Assembly (NCBI GenBank): GCA_012511955.1 | Contig: JAAZFC010000109.1 | Span: 1 to 63,942 of the forward strand | DNA length: 63,942 nucleotides | Source of the DNA: Fibrobacter sp. | GTDB taxonomy: Bacteria > Fibrobacterota > Fibrobacteria > Fibrobacterales > Fibrobacteraceae | Direction of reading: 5' to 3' | Shown here: piece after piece, positions 1 through 8,546 of the stretch | Layout of the letters: each line of letters opens with the position of its first letter | Position numbering within the stretch: the stretch's first letter is position 1 | Made by a program: the position numbers and the translations under genes | Notes under the pieces: generated by a model | Databases searched by the model: none | What the model was told of the DNA's origin: nothing | Seen by the model: only the letters and a program-made list of their open reading frames with translations

Positions 1-48
1 GCTAAACCTTCTGCTAAACCTTCTGCTAAACCTTCTGCTAAACCTTCA
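1..48. repeat. 12-bp tandem repeat in nuclease-transposase C-terminus
   Basis: Four tandem units of gctaaaccttct (the last ends in a) encode repeated EGLA on the minus strand. The array begins at the window edge, so its full copy number is unknown. Confidence 0.9.
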
Positions 49-767
49 TCGCGAGCATAAGCTTTCTCAGCTACGACATCGCGACGATATTTTTCTCTGG
101 CTTCAAGATAAGCCATAAATTCTTTATCTTCTGCGGTTTTGTTATAGTCTATGCAGATTTGATCTAATGCGGGCTTTTCTGCTCTTAATATTGGCACCGT
201 TTTATCCTCCGAGTTGTGTACATTCTTTATTAAATATATCAATTTTTCAATGGGCTTGCTGTTTTTATTTATCATTTTCACTTTTGGCATCTCTACATAT
301 ATCATTTCTACTTGCCCTAATGTGCAATCTTTGTCTATCCAGTGAGTAAATGAGAAAAGATTAACGCACCCAGGATGCTTCTTAAAAAGTATAAAATCTA
401 CCAAGCTGATTCCATAGGTGTCTTTGACTATATCATACTCTTCGCCTATGGGCACCTGATCACCATGGGTTTTACACAAATATATACAACTCCTTTCAAT
501 GTAATGTTTCTTACCTTCAAGCTGAATTTCAACATTAACCAAATTGTCAGCATTGGTTCTAGCTTTGATGTCAAAAACCACCTTTTTATCCTTAACAGTT
601 TTTCCATAATTAACTGAATCCATAATGGAAACATATTCAACTTGTTTCACCTTAATTTCTTGAAAAACCGTATTTATTAAGTAAACCAAGTTGTTTTTAG
701 TCTCTTCTGTCCCAAAAACTCGATGAAACACACAATCATTGTAAAGCGGATATTTTTTCTTGCTCAT
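1..767 (-). CDS. Rpn/PD-(D/E)XK nuclease-family transposase, partial (3' end outside window)
   Basis: The reading frame is open from the ATG at 765-767 down to the window edge (about 255 residues). AAAGGAGG at about 773-780 (minus strand) is a strong ribosome binding site for this start. The protein opens MSKKKYPLYNDCVFHRVFG and continues with a 'DIKARTNADNLVNVEIQ' block. This is the usual layout of the Rpn (recombination-promoting nuclease) / PD-(D/E)XK nuclease-family transposase group, with a D...ExQ core near residues 65-80. The visible end is a run of EGLA repeats, typical of the repetitive C-terminal tails of this family. Family knowledge: these proteins are linked to RecA-independent DNA exchange and occur in many copies per genome. 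Role here is inferred. The neighbouring KilA-N remnant also suggests a mobile-element graveyard. Confidence 0.75.
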   Translation of the reverse strand, partial: MSKKKYPLYNDCVFHRVFGTEETKNNLVYLINTVFQEIKVKQVEYVSIMDSVNYGKTVKDKKVVFDIKARTNADNLVNVEIQLEGKKHYIERSCIYLCKTHGDQVPIGEEYDIVKDTYGISLVDFILFKKHPGCVNLFSFTHWIDKDCTLGQVEMIYVEMPKVKMINKNSKPIEKLIYLIKNVHNSEDKTVPILRAEKPALDQICIDYNKTAEDKEFMAYLEAREKYRRDVVAEKAYARDEGLAEGLAEGLAEGL

Positions 768-780
768 TTTAACCTCCTTT

Positions 781-1018
781 GAACAAAGTTCGCGCTATAC
801 TGTTATAGACGAAAAAAAGAAGACTTTGTGCCACTTTAAATGAAGTTGCAACAATATTTTCCCACATAAAGCTGCACCAAGCGCCGTAGGGGATAAAGCT
901 GCGAAGAGATTCTAGTAGATAAAGTAAGGTGATGCGACCAGCGTTTCGGGCAGTAGTAAGTTGCAACAGGCTTCTCGTAGAACGGGGAGGCAGAAGCACA
1001 AAAAGGCGCTACTGCACT
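781..1018. other. Intergenic stretch with no recognised gene
   Basis: This lies upstream of the nuclease-transposase start. A 76-codon open frame exists on the minus strand (769-999) but overlaps the transposase ribosome binding site and shows no recognisable protein features. It may hold the transposase promoter; no clear -35/-10 pair was identified. Confidence 0.5.
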
Positions 1019-1467
1019 TTACAACCCACCCTCACCCTTATAGTTTATGCACTTTGTTAGCAGTTCGTTGCTTTTTATTGTGCTGCTTTCAAGTAGTGAT
1101 TTCATTTGCGTTATAGCAACTTTGTTGAGCTGAATAAGTCTTTTAGATTGCGTTATCAGATTTTCTTTAATAGCGTCAGTGTAAATTTGGTAATTTACTT
1201 TTGCTAAAGTCCGTTGTAGATTCCACTCTAATTTAAGACGATCGTTTCCTTCGTTTTTTAAGCGTTGGTTTTTTAAATCCACTCTTTTACGCTTAATTTA
1301 TAACTATTCAAACCTGCCTGACTTTTAATTATGGCAAATTCGCCATAATTAAAATTGGGGTTGTAAACCGATTCCCAAATACCAAGATACTCAACTGTAT
1401 TTCTATTTCGCAACCAATCGGAAATAACCAAATCTCCGTGAACAACTCGTGCCGCGTCATTAATCAT
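1019..1467 (-). pseudogene. KilA-N domain protein remnant
   Basis: Two overlapping minus-strand frames together resemble a KilA-N domain protein with pieces missing. The upstream part (1273-1467) has 'ISDWLRNRNTVEYLGIWE' and 'NPNFNYGEFAIIKSQAG', ending in SVKEWI, which is the KilA-N core. The downstream part (1019-1282) has 'NQRLKNEGNDRLKLEWNLQ', 'RTLAKVNYQIYTDAIKENL' and a helical tail. In family members I recall, a segment of roughly 45 residues lies between these parts and another near the 'ENLI-TQSKRL' junction; both appear deleted here, with a frame change. KilA-N proteins are DNA-binding proteins found in phages and mobile islands. This copy is very likely non-functional. A second copy of its 5' end lies at 4376-4499. 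Confidence 0.75.
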
Positions 1468-1541
1468 TTTCCATTAATCACTCACCGTTATTTCGACACC
1501 TCAATGCTTTCTGCAAACTAACTACTCTCCCCTATGACCGT
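1424..1541. repeat. Direct repeat copy 1 (KilA-N 5' end plus upstream)
   Basis: About 118 bp, starting ataaccaaatctccgtgaac and ending ccccctatgaccgt-like, that recurs with few differences at 4376-4499. It covers the first codons of the KilA-N remnant (MINDAARVVHGDLV on the minus strand) and its upstream region. The two copies flank the GH74 gene. Confidence 0.85.
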
Positions 1542-1684
1542 GGACTTAAAATCACTCGATGACCAAAATCGCAAATTAAAAAAAACATCTTTTATTTCAG
1601 AGTATTATTACTTATATTAATTTTTGTGGGGTAGGTGCATAACAATGTTCATAATGGGATGAACATATAAAATGGGAATGGAAT

Positions 1685-4193
1685 ATGCACTTAAACTCAA
1701 CTCGATTCAAGAGTATTTTTATCGTATTGTTATTTTTCACCGCCTCACTTAAAGGCAAGGCTCTAAGTACAGAGCAGACTTTTGGATATGTCAAAATAGG
1801 AGGTGGCGGATATATCTGCTCTATCATTGAAAGTGACAATGAGCAAAATGTCTTTTATGCCAAAAGTGATGTTGGCGGCATTTATAAATGGGATGAACTC
1901 AGCAAAAGTTGGGTACCGTTGTTTTCTTGGGTTTCCCACGAAGAAACTACTTTTTTAGGAACTGAATCTTTTGCTGTTGATCCAAATTCTCCCAATATAA
2001 TCTATGCAATGGCGGGAACTAGTTACTGGAATGGTGGCAAAAGTGCATTATTGCGCTCAAAAGACTATGGTAAAACATGGGAAACCCATGAAACCACAGC
2101 AAAATTTAAAGTAAATGGCAATGGATCATATAGACAAAAAGGAGAGGCTCTTGCCATAGATCCTTCTAATGGAAGCATCATGTACTTTGGCACTCGTTAC
2201 CACAATGGCTTATTCAAAAGCGCCGACTCTGGAAAAACATGGGACAAAGTCAGTTCATTTCCAGATAGCATTGGCAATGAAGCATCTTTTAGTTTCATTC
2301 TGTTTGATGAAAACAATTGTACTGATAAGTGTTCAACAATTATTGTGGGTGTTCACAAAACAGGCAATAATCTATTCATAAGCAATGACTTTGGTCAAAC
2401 TTGGAATCCAATGGGAGGCCTAACTGTGGCAAAACCCCAACGCGGTGTACTTTCTTCCAAGGATAAAAAGCTGTTTGTTACTTATTCAAATGGAAGTGCT
2501 AGCGATGGTTATGGCGGTGTCTATAAATATGATTTAACAACCAAAACTTGGGAAGATATAACTCCTTCTCCAAATCGAGGCTACAGCGGTATTAGCATTC
2601 TAAAAGACAACCCGCAACAAGTTGTAGTATCAACTTTCAATTATTGGTCTTCTAGGCAACCTTGGGGCTGGGGCGATGAGATTTATTATAGCAATGAGGG
2701 TGGAGATTCTGGTTCTTGGGTAAGAAAAAACAGCGATTGCACCATGAATAACAACGGTATTGGTTGGATGGAAGGAAGGAAGATCAATGCATTGGATTGC
2801 CGATGTAACAATGAGCAACACTAAGCCGGGTTTGGTATATGCAGTTTCTGGGAATGGGATTTTTATGACCGAAGACATAACTGTTAGCAAACCTGAATGG
2901 AAAGTTGCCTCCCATGGAATAGAAGAAACTGTTGCAGTTTTTCAGGGAATGATAAGTATTCCCGACGGTCCACTTATTTCCTCTTTAGGTGATGTTGGTG
3001 GATATGTTCACACGGATATTAACGAGTATCCTTCAAAAACTATTTCGCAATCTATTAGTTTTGCATACGCACCTCAAAAAACCTCAACCATTGTGCGCTC
3101 TATTAATAAACAAGAAACAGTTGATGGAAACACTGTAAAGTACAATGTTGCTTTATTAAGTGAAGACAACGGTGAAACATGGGAAGAGCTACCTCGCCTC
3201 CCAATAAACATCAGTGGTGCTAAAGTTTCTGTTTCTGCCGATGGAGACATTATTTTATGGCACGCACATCACAATGACCATGGTAATGTGCTATACTGGA
3301 CTGAAAACAAAGGTCAATCATGGCATAAAACCTCTGCGGTACCAGCCAATAGCACCCCTGTTCCAGATGGTGTTGAGCCACTTAAGTTTTATATGTATAA
3401 CCCAGCAAATGGTATGATTTATCGCAGTGATGACGGTGCCAAAACCTTCGATGAAGTTTCTTTTGTAGGTGCAAAGGGAGGATCAAGCGTTTTGAAATTC
3501 GTCCGTGGAAAATCTGGTCATATTTGGATAAATAATGCTGGGAAAATAAGGTATAGTGAAGATGAAGGGCAAACATTTACCACATGTACTAATTACTCTG
3601 CTGCAGCTTTTTCTCTTGGTAAAGAAGCTCCTGATAAAGACCATCCCACCCTTTTCATTTGGGGAAAAGCGTCTCAAGAACTTCCTGAAGCTATGTATAG
3701 ATCCACAGATAAAGGTTTAACTTGGGAACGAGCCAACGATGATTCACATCAGTGGGGGCATTTGGCAAACGCAGGCACCATTGAGGCTGACCAAAATGTT
3801 TATGGTCGTGTATTTAAAAGTACAGCAGGTATGGGAATTCCGTGGATGGGCATCGAAACCATTCCTGAACAACCTGATAGCATTCCTGTGCAACCTGATA
3901 GCATTCCTGTGCAACCTGATAGCATTCCTGTGCAACCTGATAGCATTCCTGAACAATCTACTAATATCAAACAAAATATAATCAGCTTAGATAAAGGTTT
4001 TTCAAAGCAACTTGATATTGAAAACATTAGATCCATGACTATTTATAATATGCATGGTCAAGTAATCAAAAGAATGAATGCAAATGAAATTAGCTTAAAT
4101 TCTGCTTATGATTTTGGACTAAAGAAAGGTGTTTATTTGATTTCAATCACTACTTTAAACAAAAAAAGCACTTTCCAGTTACACAAAAAATAA
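1685..4193 (+). pseudogene. GH74 xyloglucanase with linker and type A sorting domain, frameshifted
   Basis: The first frame runs 1685-2824 and the second from about 2760 to 4193. Together they give a typical secreted GH74 endo-xyloglucanase. There is a signal peptide (FIVLLFFTASLKGKA). Bnr-like repeats carry 'S.DYGKTWE' and 'SADSGKTWD' motifs. 'AKSDVGGIYKW' near residue 62 and 'SLGDVGGYVHTD' in the second half hold the two Asp residues expected at the active site. Then come a PDSIPVQ linker and a 70-residue tail with 'YNMHGQVIKR' and 'GVYLISI', matching a type IX-secretion sorting domain. The break is at 2769-2784, where ggaaggaaggaag contains one GAAG unit too many; removing 4 bp restores GWMEGRSMHWIADV. 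The first frame alone lacks the second catalytic Asp, so it should be inactive. It stands alone between two KilA-N direct repeats. Confidence 0.85.
3861..3958. repeat. 21-bp tandem repeat encoding a PDSIPVQ linker
   Basis: Nearly five units of attcctgtgcaacctgatagc (first and last with gaa in place of gtg) encode the Pro/Asp/Ser-rich spacer between the GH74 domain and the sorting domain. Confidence 0.9.
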
Positions 4194-4588
4194 ACTGAAC
4201 TAGACCGACATTCTCTCCGAACTCATCTACTATGTTCTTAGCCGAGCCGCATTGTCTGCTCGGCGGAGAGTTTGACACTGCTTGCAGGGGCACGCCCAAA
4301 TACCCGATAACTACCCCTCGATACTATTTTTCATTATTTTCACTCTTCATTTAGTATAAAAATCACTCGGGGTTCATAACCAAATCTCCGTGAACAACTC
4401 GCGCCGCGTCTTTAATCATTTACCATTAATCACTCACCGTTATTTCGACATCTCAATGCTTTCTGCAAACTAACTACTAACTACTTCCCCTATGACCGTT
4501 TGCACCCCACCCCACAGGGCTAAAAATATTTTTCTACATTTATTTTCGGTATTTTCTTAGCAGAAAGTTTTAACCTTGAAGGATAAAA
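4194..4588. other. Intergenic region: hairpin, direct repeat copy 2, rnf upstream region
   Basis: Just after the GH74 gene a nested hairpin (ctctccg/cggagag around gccgagc/gctcggc, 4213-4270) could act as a terminator, though no T-tract follows. The KilA-N repeat copy 2 follows at 4376-4499. The last 90 bp are AT-rich and presumably hold the rnf promoter; I could not assign boxes with confidence. Confidence 0.5.
4376..4499. repeat. Direct repeat copy 2 (KilA-N 5' end)
   Basis: Second copy of the 1424-1541 repeat, with scattered mismatches and a short insertion that duplicates aactact. Read on the minus strand it still encodes IKDAARVVHGDLV, then loses similarity, so only the first dozen or so codons of a KilA-N gene remain. 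Confidence 0.85.
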
Positions 4589-5461
4589 TTGGACTACATT
4601 ATAATAACTAAAGCCGTGATTTTTATGCTCGCTTTAGGAGGGTTTCTGGCCTTTGCTATAGTCTTAGCCAACCGCAAACTCGCCGTGGAAGAAGACCCCC
4701 GCATCGATGAAATTGAAGGGATTTTGCCGGGTACCAACTGCGGTGCTTGCGGTCAGCCTGGTTGCAGGGCTTTTGCGGAAACTTTGGTGGCGGGTAGCAC
4801 TAATCCCGCCCAGTGCACGGTGAGTTCAGATGCCATCAAAAACCAAGTGGCCCAACACTTGGGAGTTCAGCTCAGCCAAGTGGAAAAAAGAGTAGCTCGT
4901 TTAGCTTGCGGCGGCGGAAGTCATGTGGCGCGCCAACGCACTCGTTATGTGGGCATGGAATCCTGTAGAGCAGCTTCCCTGGTGGCCGGCGGTGGTAAGG
5001 GTTGCGCTTGGGGATGTTTAGGCCTTGAAGATTGTGGCGTAGCTTGCACTTTTGATGCTATTTCTTTTTCCCCCCACGGTTTGCCCATTGTGGATATAGA
5101 TAAATGCACCGCTTGCGGTGATTGCGTGATCGCTTGCCCCCAACAGTTGTTTTCTTTGCAACCCGTTTCTCACCAATTGTGGGTGAATTGCAAGAGTTTG
5201 GAAGTGGGCGATGTGGCCGAGGCGGAGTGCGAAGTTGCTTGCACGGCTTGTGGGCGATGTGTAGCCGATGCCGCCAGCGGTTTGGTGGTGATGCGCGACA
5301 ATTTGCCCGTGGTAAACTATTCTTTAAATCACTTTGCCCAACGCCCTATTATTGACCGTTGCCCCACTGGTGCCATCACTTGGATTGTAGATGGCGATAA
5401 ATTTGAAACTGGCCACGAGGCCAAGCGCGTGATTCGTCAGAGCGCTTTGCCCATAGGATGA
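4589..5461 (+). CDS. rnfB: Rnf complex iron-sulfur subunit B
   Basis: RnfB passes electrons from reduced ferredoxin into the ion-pumping Rnf complex. The 290-residue protein has one N-terminal membrane helix (residues 5-27), the Fes-type cluster motif 'GTNCGACGQPGC' near residue 50, and further cysteine motifs for [4Fe-4S] clusters: 'CTACGDCVIACP' near residue 173 and 'CEVACTACGRCV' near 210, with 'DRCPTGAI' near 260. This is the standard RnfB layout. The start is TTG at 4589, chosen because GAAGGA lies 5-10 bases upstream and MDYIIITKAVIF then opens directly with the membrane helix. It is the first gene of an eleven-gene operon with 3-bp spacing to the next gene. Its GC content is visibly higher than that of the flanking accessory DNA. 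Confidence 0.95.
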   Translation: MDYIIITKAVIFMLALGGFLAFAIVLANRKLAVEEDPRIDEIEGILPGTNCGACGQPGCRAFAETLVAGSTNPAQCTVSSDAIKNQVAQHLGVQLSQVEKRVARLACGGGSHVARQRTRYVGMESCRAASLVAGGGKGCAWGCLGLEDCGVACTFDAISFSPHGLPIVDIDKCTACGDCVIACPQQLFSLQPVSHQLWVNCKSLEVGDVAEAECEVACTACGRCVADAASGLVVMRDNLPVVNYSLNHFAQRPIIDRCPTGAITWIVDGDKFETGHEAKRVIRQSALPIG

Positions 5462-5464
5462 TTT

Positions 5465-8400
5465 ATGTTGTTTTTTAAGAAGAAAAAGGCACCTACCCCC
5501 GAAAACTTCAGCGATAAATTGTACGCTCCTCGGGAAATGGTGGAACATATAGAACAGTTAGTTTGCGGCTTACATTGGCGCTCTCAACATAGCATTAATC
5601 GCGTGGTGGGCATGGCGCTGGGAGGTTTGCGCGCTTCGGCTTTATTTAGTAACCGACAGCTCAACGATCAAGCGGGAGCTCTCACCAGTCTCACCCAAAA
5701 AACCGTGCCTTTATTGATTCACTTGCACGGTGCTTTAGCCGGAAACAACCAGAGTCTGCGTCTGCCTTTTTTCCGCTTTTTTGCCGTAAATGCCCAACAA
5801 AGCGTGGATTTCACCTTAATCGCCCGCAAATTGAGCGAAGCTACTTTGTTGCCCATTATGGTTTTTCACAGTGACGAAGTTTCTCCTTGTAATTTGCCCA
5901 GTTTGGAGCTTTTAAGTGAATTTTTGGGTTTAGAATCAGATAAGATTAATAGCCCCACTCCGGCTCAGGCTATGCTTTTTGGCGAAAATCGCCGACGCGT
6001 TCCCCAGTTGTGGAATTTGGATCAGCCTATGACGGTGGGTTTGACTATGCCTGCCGCTTTGCGGGATCGCCAATGGGCTTCGCGTCAGAAGTTTTTTGAC
6101 GATCATATTGAATCGCTTTTACAAGAAATTATCGCCGAATTTGCGGAATTGACTGGTCGTCATTACCAAGCGGCGCATTTTACCCAACGCCAAGCAGATC
6201 ACTGGGTGGTTACCACCGATCCTTTACCTGAAGATTTACCTCCTTTGGCTCCAGTGGTGCAAATTCGTTTTATGACGGCAGAATTGCACGAAACTCTAAA
6301 AAAAGCTCAGCTTTCTTTTATAGACCACAACCATTCCCGCGCCTTGGCCACGGCCTTGAATTTGTCGGGTTATTCTTTGGTGCATTATGGTCCTTTAACC
6401 ACGGATGCGGTGGAAGCGGCTTTGGAACTTTCCGAAGCACAACCGGTGGGAATTGTGGGAGCAGATTATTTGTACCCCGAGCCTTTGACACCTAAAGAAG
6501 AGTTATTTAACCAAGAAGTCATGGCGCATTATGAGTTAAATAACAAGAAGTCTGCTGGGGTAGAACGCCCCAACATCGTGCCGCCCCTAGCTTTGCAACA
6601 GCATCCCCAAAGCGCTTTGCCCCTGGCGGATCTGCACCGCTTTTGGGCGCACAACGGCAAATTTTTTGCCGTGGGCCAAAGCGAACACTGCATCGCCACC
6701 CCGGCTTTGGCCACTGGTGTTTTACCCGCCGGTTCTGGCAAAATGCAAAACACCAGCGCGCGCTATTTTGCCCACCGCATTGTAGAGCCCGCAGACTTTG
6801 TGCGCACCCTCTTAGCACGCATGCGCCAAGAAAACTACGAAACTGAAGCTCTGGAACGCCAAGCGCGTTTATTTGGGCAAATTTTACAGCGTCATATTAG
6901 CGCCGATATGCCTTTTGCGGAGATTTTCGAACGCAGTAGCGCAGATTTATGCGCCCAACGCCCCGCCGAAGCCACCGCTTTGCAAGGCATTTTAGCCAAT
7001 GCCAGCTATTTTGTGCCACCTTCGACCTCTTGCCCGCCCAAATGGGCTGCGGAAAAGTGCATACATATCACCGATGATTCCCCGGATCATCAACAATTTT
7101 TCGCACTTTTACCCAACACCCCCGAACGCTTTTTGGCCCAACCCCAAAACATTTTGCTCGATAGAGATGCTTTTCAGGCCTTTGTGCGCACCGACCACTC
7201 GCCTTCCCAGGTGATTATGCACCTATTTTCGGCGGTGGCTAAAGTTTCTTATCGCCAAAAAACCCAAGAATTTACCCAACTGGTAGAGCAAAAGTTAGCC
7301 GCCCTAAACCAGCACATTGCCAGCCAGCTTTCCGTGAATTTAGCTGCAGATTTAGGGCCAGTTTTAGACCAACTGACCAGCAGCGACTTGACCCTGGCCG
7401 AACTGGCGCAAAAAATGGACAAACGCCAAAACCCCGTGGACCGCGAATGGTTGCAACTGGTGCATCAAACGCGCCAAGGTTTAGAAAGGCTTTTGGCCGT
7501 TTTACAGCAAACTTTGCAAGGCCAAGGTCGGGCTTCTCATGGAATCATCAGTCAAAACGCTTCTGGTGTCTATCCTTGGTCGCCGGTGATGGTTCCTTGG
7601 GCGCAAAACGGCTCCGGCCGTGGAGTGGAGCTCACTCTGGGAATCTGGGAAGCCCATATCGCCTCACTTTTACCCGAATTTATTTTGCTACGCCAGGCCG
7701 ATTTGCTCGCCCAAGGTCGTTATAATATCAACTACCACAACGAATTTTTCGCCGACTTTTCGTGGAAGCAATTGGGCAGTGCCGAACTGGCTTTTTGCCC
7801 GCCCTTGGTACTTACCGGTGCCGATGTGGATTTCTACGCTCGCAGTCAATCTTTAGCGGAAATTTTCCGCATCAAAGCTCCCATTAAAGTCTTAGTTTTT
7901 GATACTTTACGCACCACCCCCGCCGCCGCTTTGCAACAGTTTTTGGCTGGCGATATGTTTGTGCTACAATCTTCTCTTAGCCACCAAGAACATTTAGTAG
8001 CCGGTATGAGCAAAGGTTTTGCCAGTCCACGCCCCGCTTTGTTACATGTTCTCAGCCCCGGTGCCAAAGATTATTTACGCTTTGCCGAAAAAGCCGTGGA
8101 AGCAGGCATTTACCCCTTGCTCCAAGCCTATGGCCAAGGTCAAAAAGTGGAATTACTCAACTCCCAAGCCCTGCAAGTCGCCAGCGATAGTTCCCTTACT
8201 TTAGCAGATTTAGCCTTGGAAAACCCCGATTTTGTCCCGGAATATCGTTTATTAGCAAATATCGAAGGACTACCCATTGCGGAATATTTGCAGTTGGACA
8301 ACGAAGATCGCCAAGAGACTTTTCCCGTGGTAACACGCACCGATGAGTCAGGAATTGTACGCACTTGGCGGGTTTCGGAGCATTTAATTGATTTAATGGC

Positions 8401-8545
8401 CGAGCAAGATCGCTTTAAAAATCTGTTGGCCCATTTTGTGGAAAATATTGACGCAGAAAAGCAAAAAGCTGCGATTTCTGCTGAAATAACCGCCGAACTA
8501 ACCCAAGCCGTTACCCAATCATTATTAAACCTGGCCCAGAGTTAA
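5465..8545 (+). CDS. Large degenerate PFOR-like protein encoded between rnfB and rnfC
   Basis: This 1026-residue protein has no signal peptide or membrane helix. It appears to be built from pyruvate:ferredoxin oxidoreductase (PFOR) parts. Residues 40-140 resemble the N-terminal alpha-type domain. Residues 770-920 resemble the TPP-binding beta-type domain: 'PIKVLVFDT' aligns with the PFOR 'VNILVLDTEVYSNTGGQ' region, 'MFVLQSSLSHQEHLV' with 'YVAQVAMGAN..Q', 'PALLHVLSPG' with 'PSLIIAYSPC', and 'AVEAGIYPLLQAY' with 'AVKSGYWPLYRY'. The GDG...N thiamine/Mg motif, the NTGGQ block and the SPC cysteine are absent, so catalysis by this chain is unlikely. The last 270 residues align with the 587-aa protein at 15765-17528, so the two are paralogues. 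Start and stop are nearly fused to rnfB (3 bp) and rnfC (1 bp). I infer a structural or docking role between the oxidoreductase and Rnf. The PFOR relationship is by-eye alignment. Confidence 0.6.
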   Translation: MLFFKKKKAPTPENFSDKLYAPREMVEHIEQLVCGLHWRSQHSINRVVGMALGGLRASALFSNRQLNDQAGALTSLTQKTVPLLIHLHGALAGNNQSLRLPFFRFFAVNAQQSVDFTLIARKLSEATLLPIMVFHSDEVSPCNLPSLELLSEFLGLESDKINSPTPAQAMLFGENRRRVPQLWNLDQPMTVGLTMPAALRDRQWASRQKFFDDHIESLLQEIIAEFAELTGRHYQAAHFTQRQADHWVVTTDPLPEDLPPLAPVVQIRFMTAELHETLKKAQLSFIDHNHSRALATALNLSGYSLVHYGPLTTDAVEAALELSEAQPVGIVGADYLYPEPLTPKEELFNQEVMAHYELNNKKSAGVERPNIVPPLALQQHPQSALPLADLHRFWAHNGKFFAVGQSEHCIATPALATGVLPAGSGKMQNTSARYFAHRIVEPADFVRTLLARMRQENYETEALERQARLFGQILQRHISADMPFAEIFERSSADLCAQRPAEATALQGILANASYFVPPSTSCPPKWAAEKCIHITDDSPDHQQFFALLPNTPERFLAQPQNILLDRDAFQAFVRTDHSPSQVIMHLFSAVAKVSYRQKTQEFTQLVEQKLAALNQHIASQLSVNLAADLGPVLDQLTSSDLTLAELAQKMDKRQNPVDREWLQLVHQTRQGLERLLAVLQQTLQGQGRASHGIISQNASGVYPWSPVMVPWAQNGSGRGVELTLGIWEAHIASLLPEFILLRQADLLAQGRYNINYHNEFFADFSWKQLGSAELAFCPPLVLTGADVDFYARSQSLAEIFRIKAPIKVLVFDTLRTTPAAALQQFLAGDMFVLQSSLSHQEHLVAGMSKGFASPRPALLHVLSPGAKDYLRFAEKAVEAGIYPLLQAYGQGQKVELLNSQALQVASDSSLTLADLALENPDFVPEYRLLANIEGLPIAEYLQLDNEDRQETFPVVTRTDESGIVRTWRVSEHLIDLMAEQDRFKNLLAHFVENIDAEKQKAAISAEITAELTQAVTQSLLNLAQS

Positions 8546-8546
8546 A

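Noticed and set aside
769-999. 76-codon minus-strand frame upstream of the nuclease-transposase
   Set aside because: It runs into the transposase ribosome binding site, lacks its own, and reads as low-complexity protein with no recognisable motif.
3861-3958. Possible CRISPR array
   Set aside because: The 21-bp units are contiguous without spacers, keep the reading frame and encode a peptide linker; no cas genes are present anywhere in the window.
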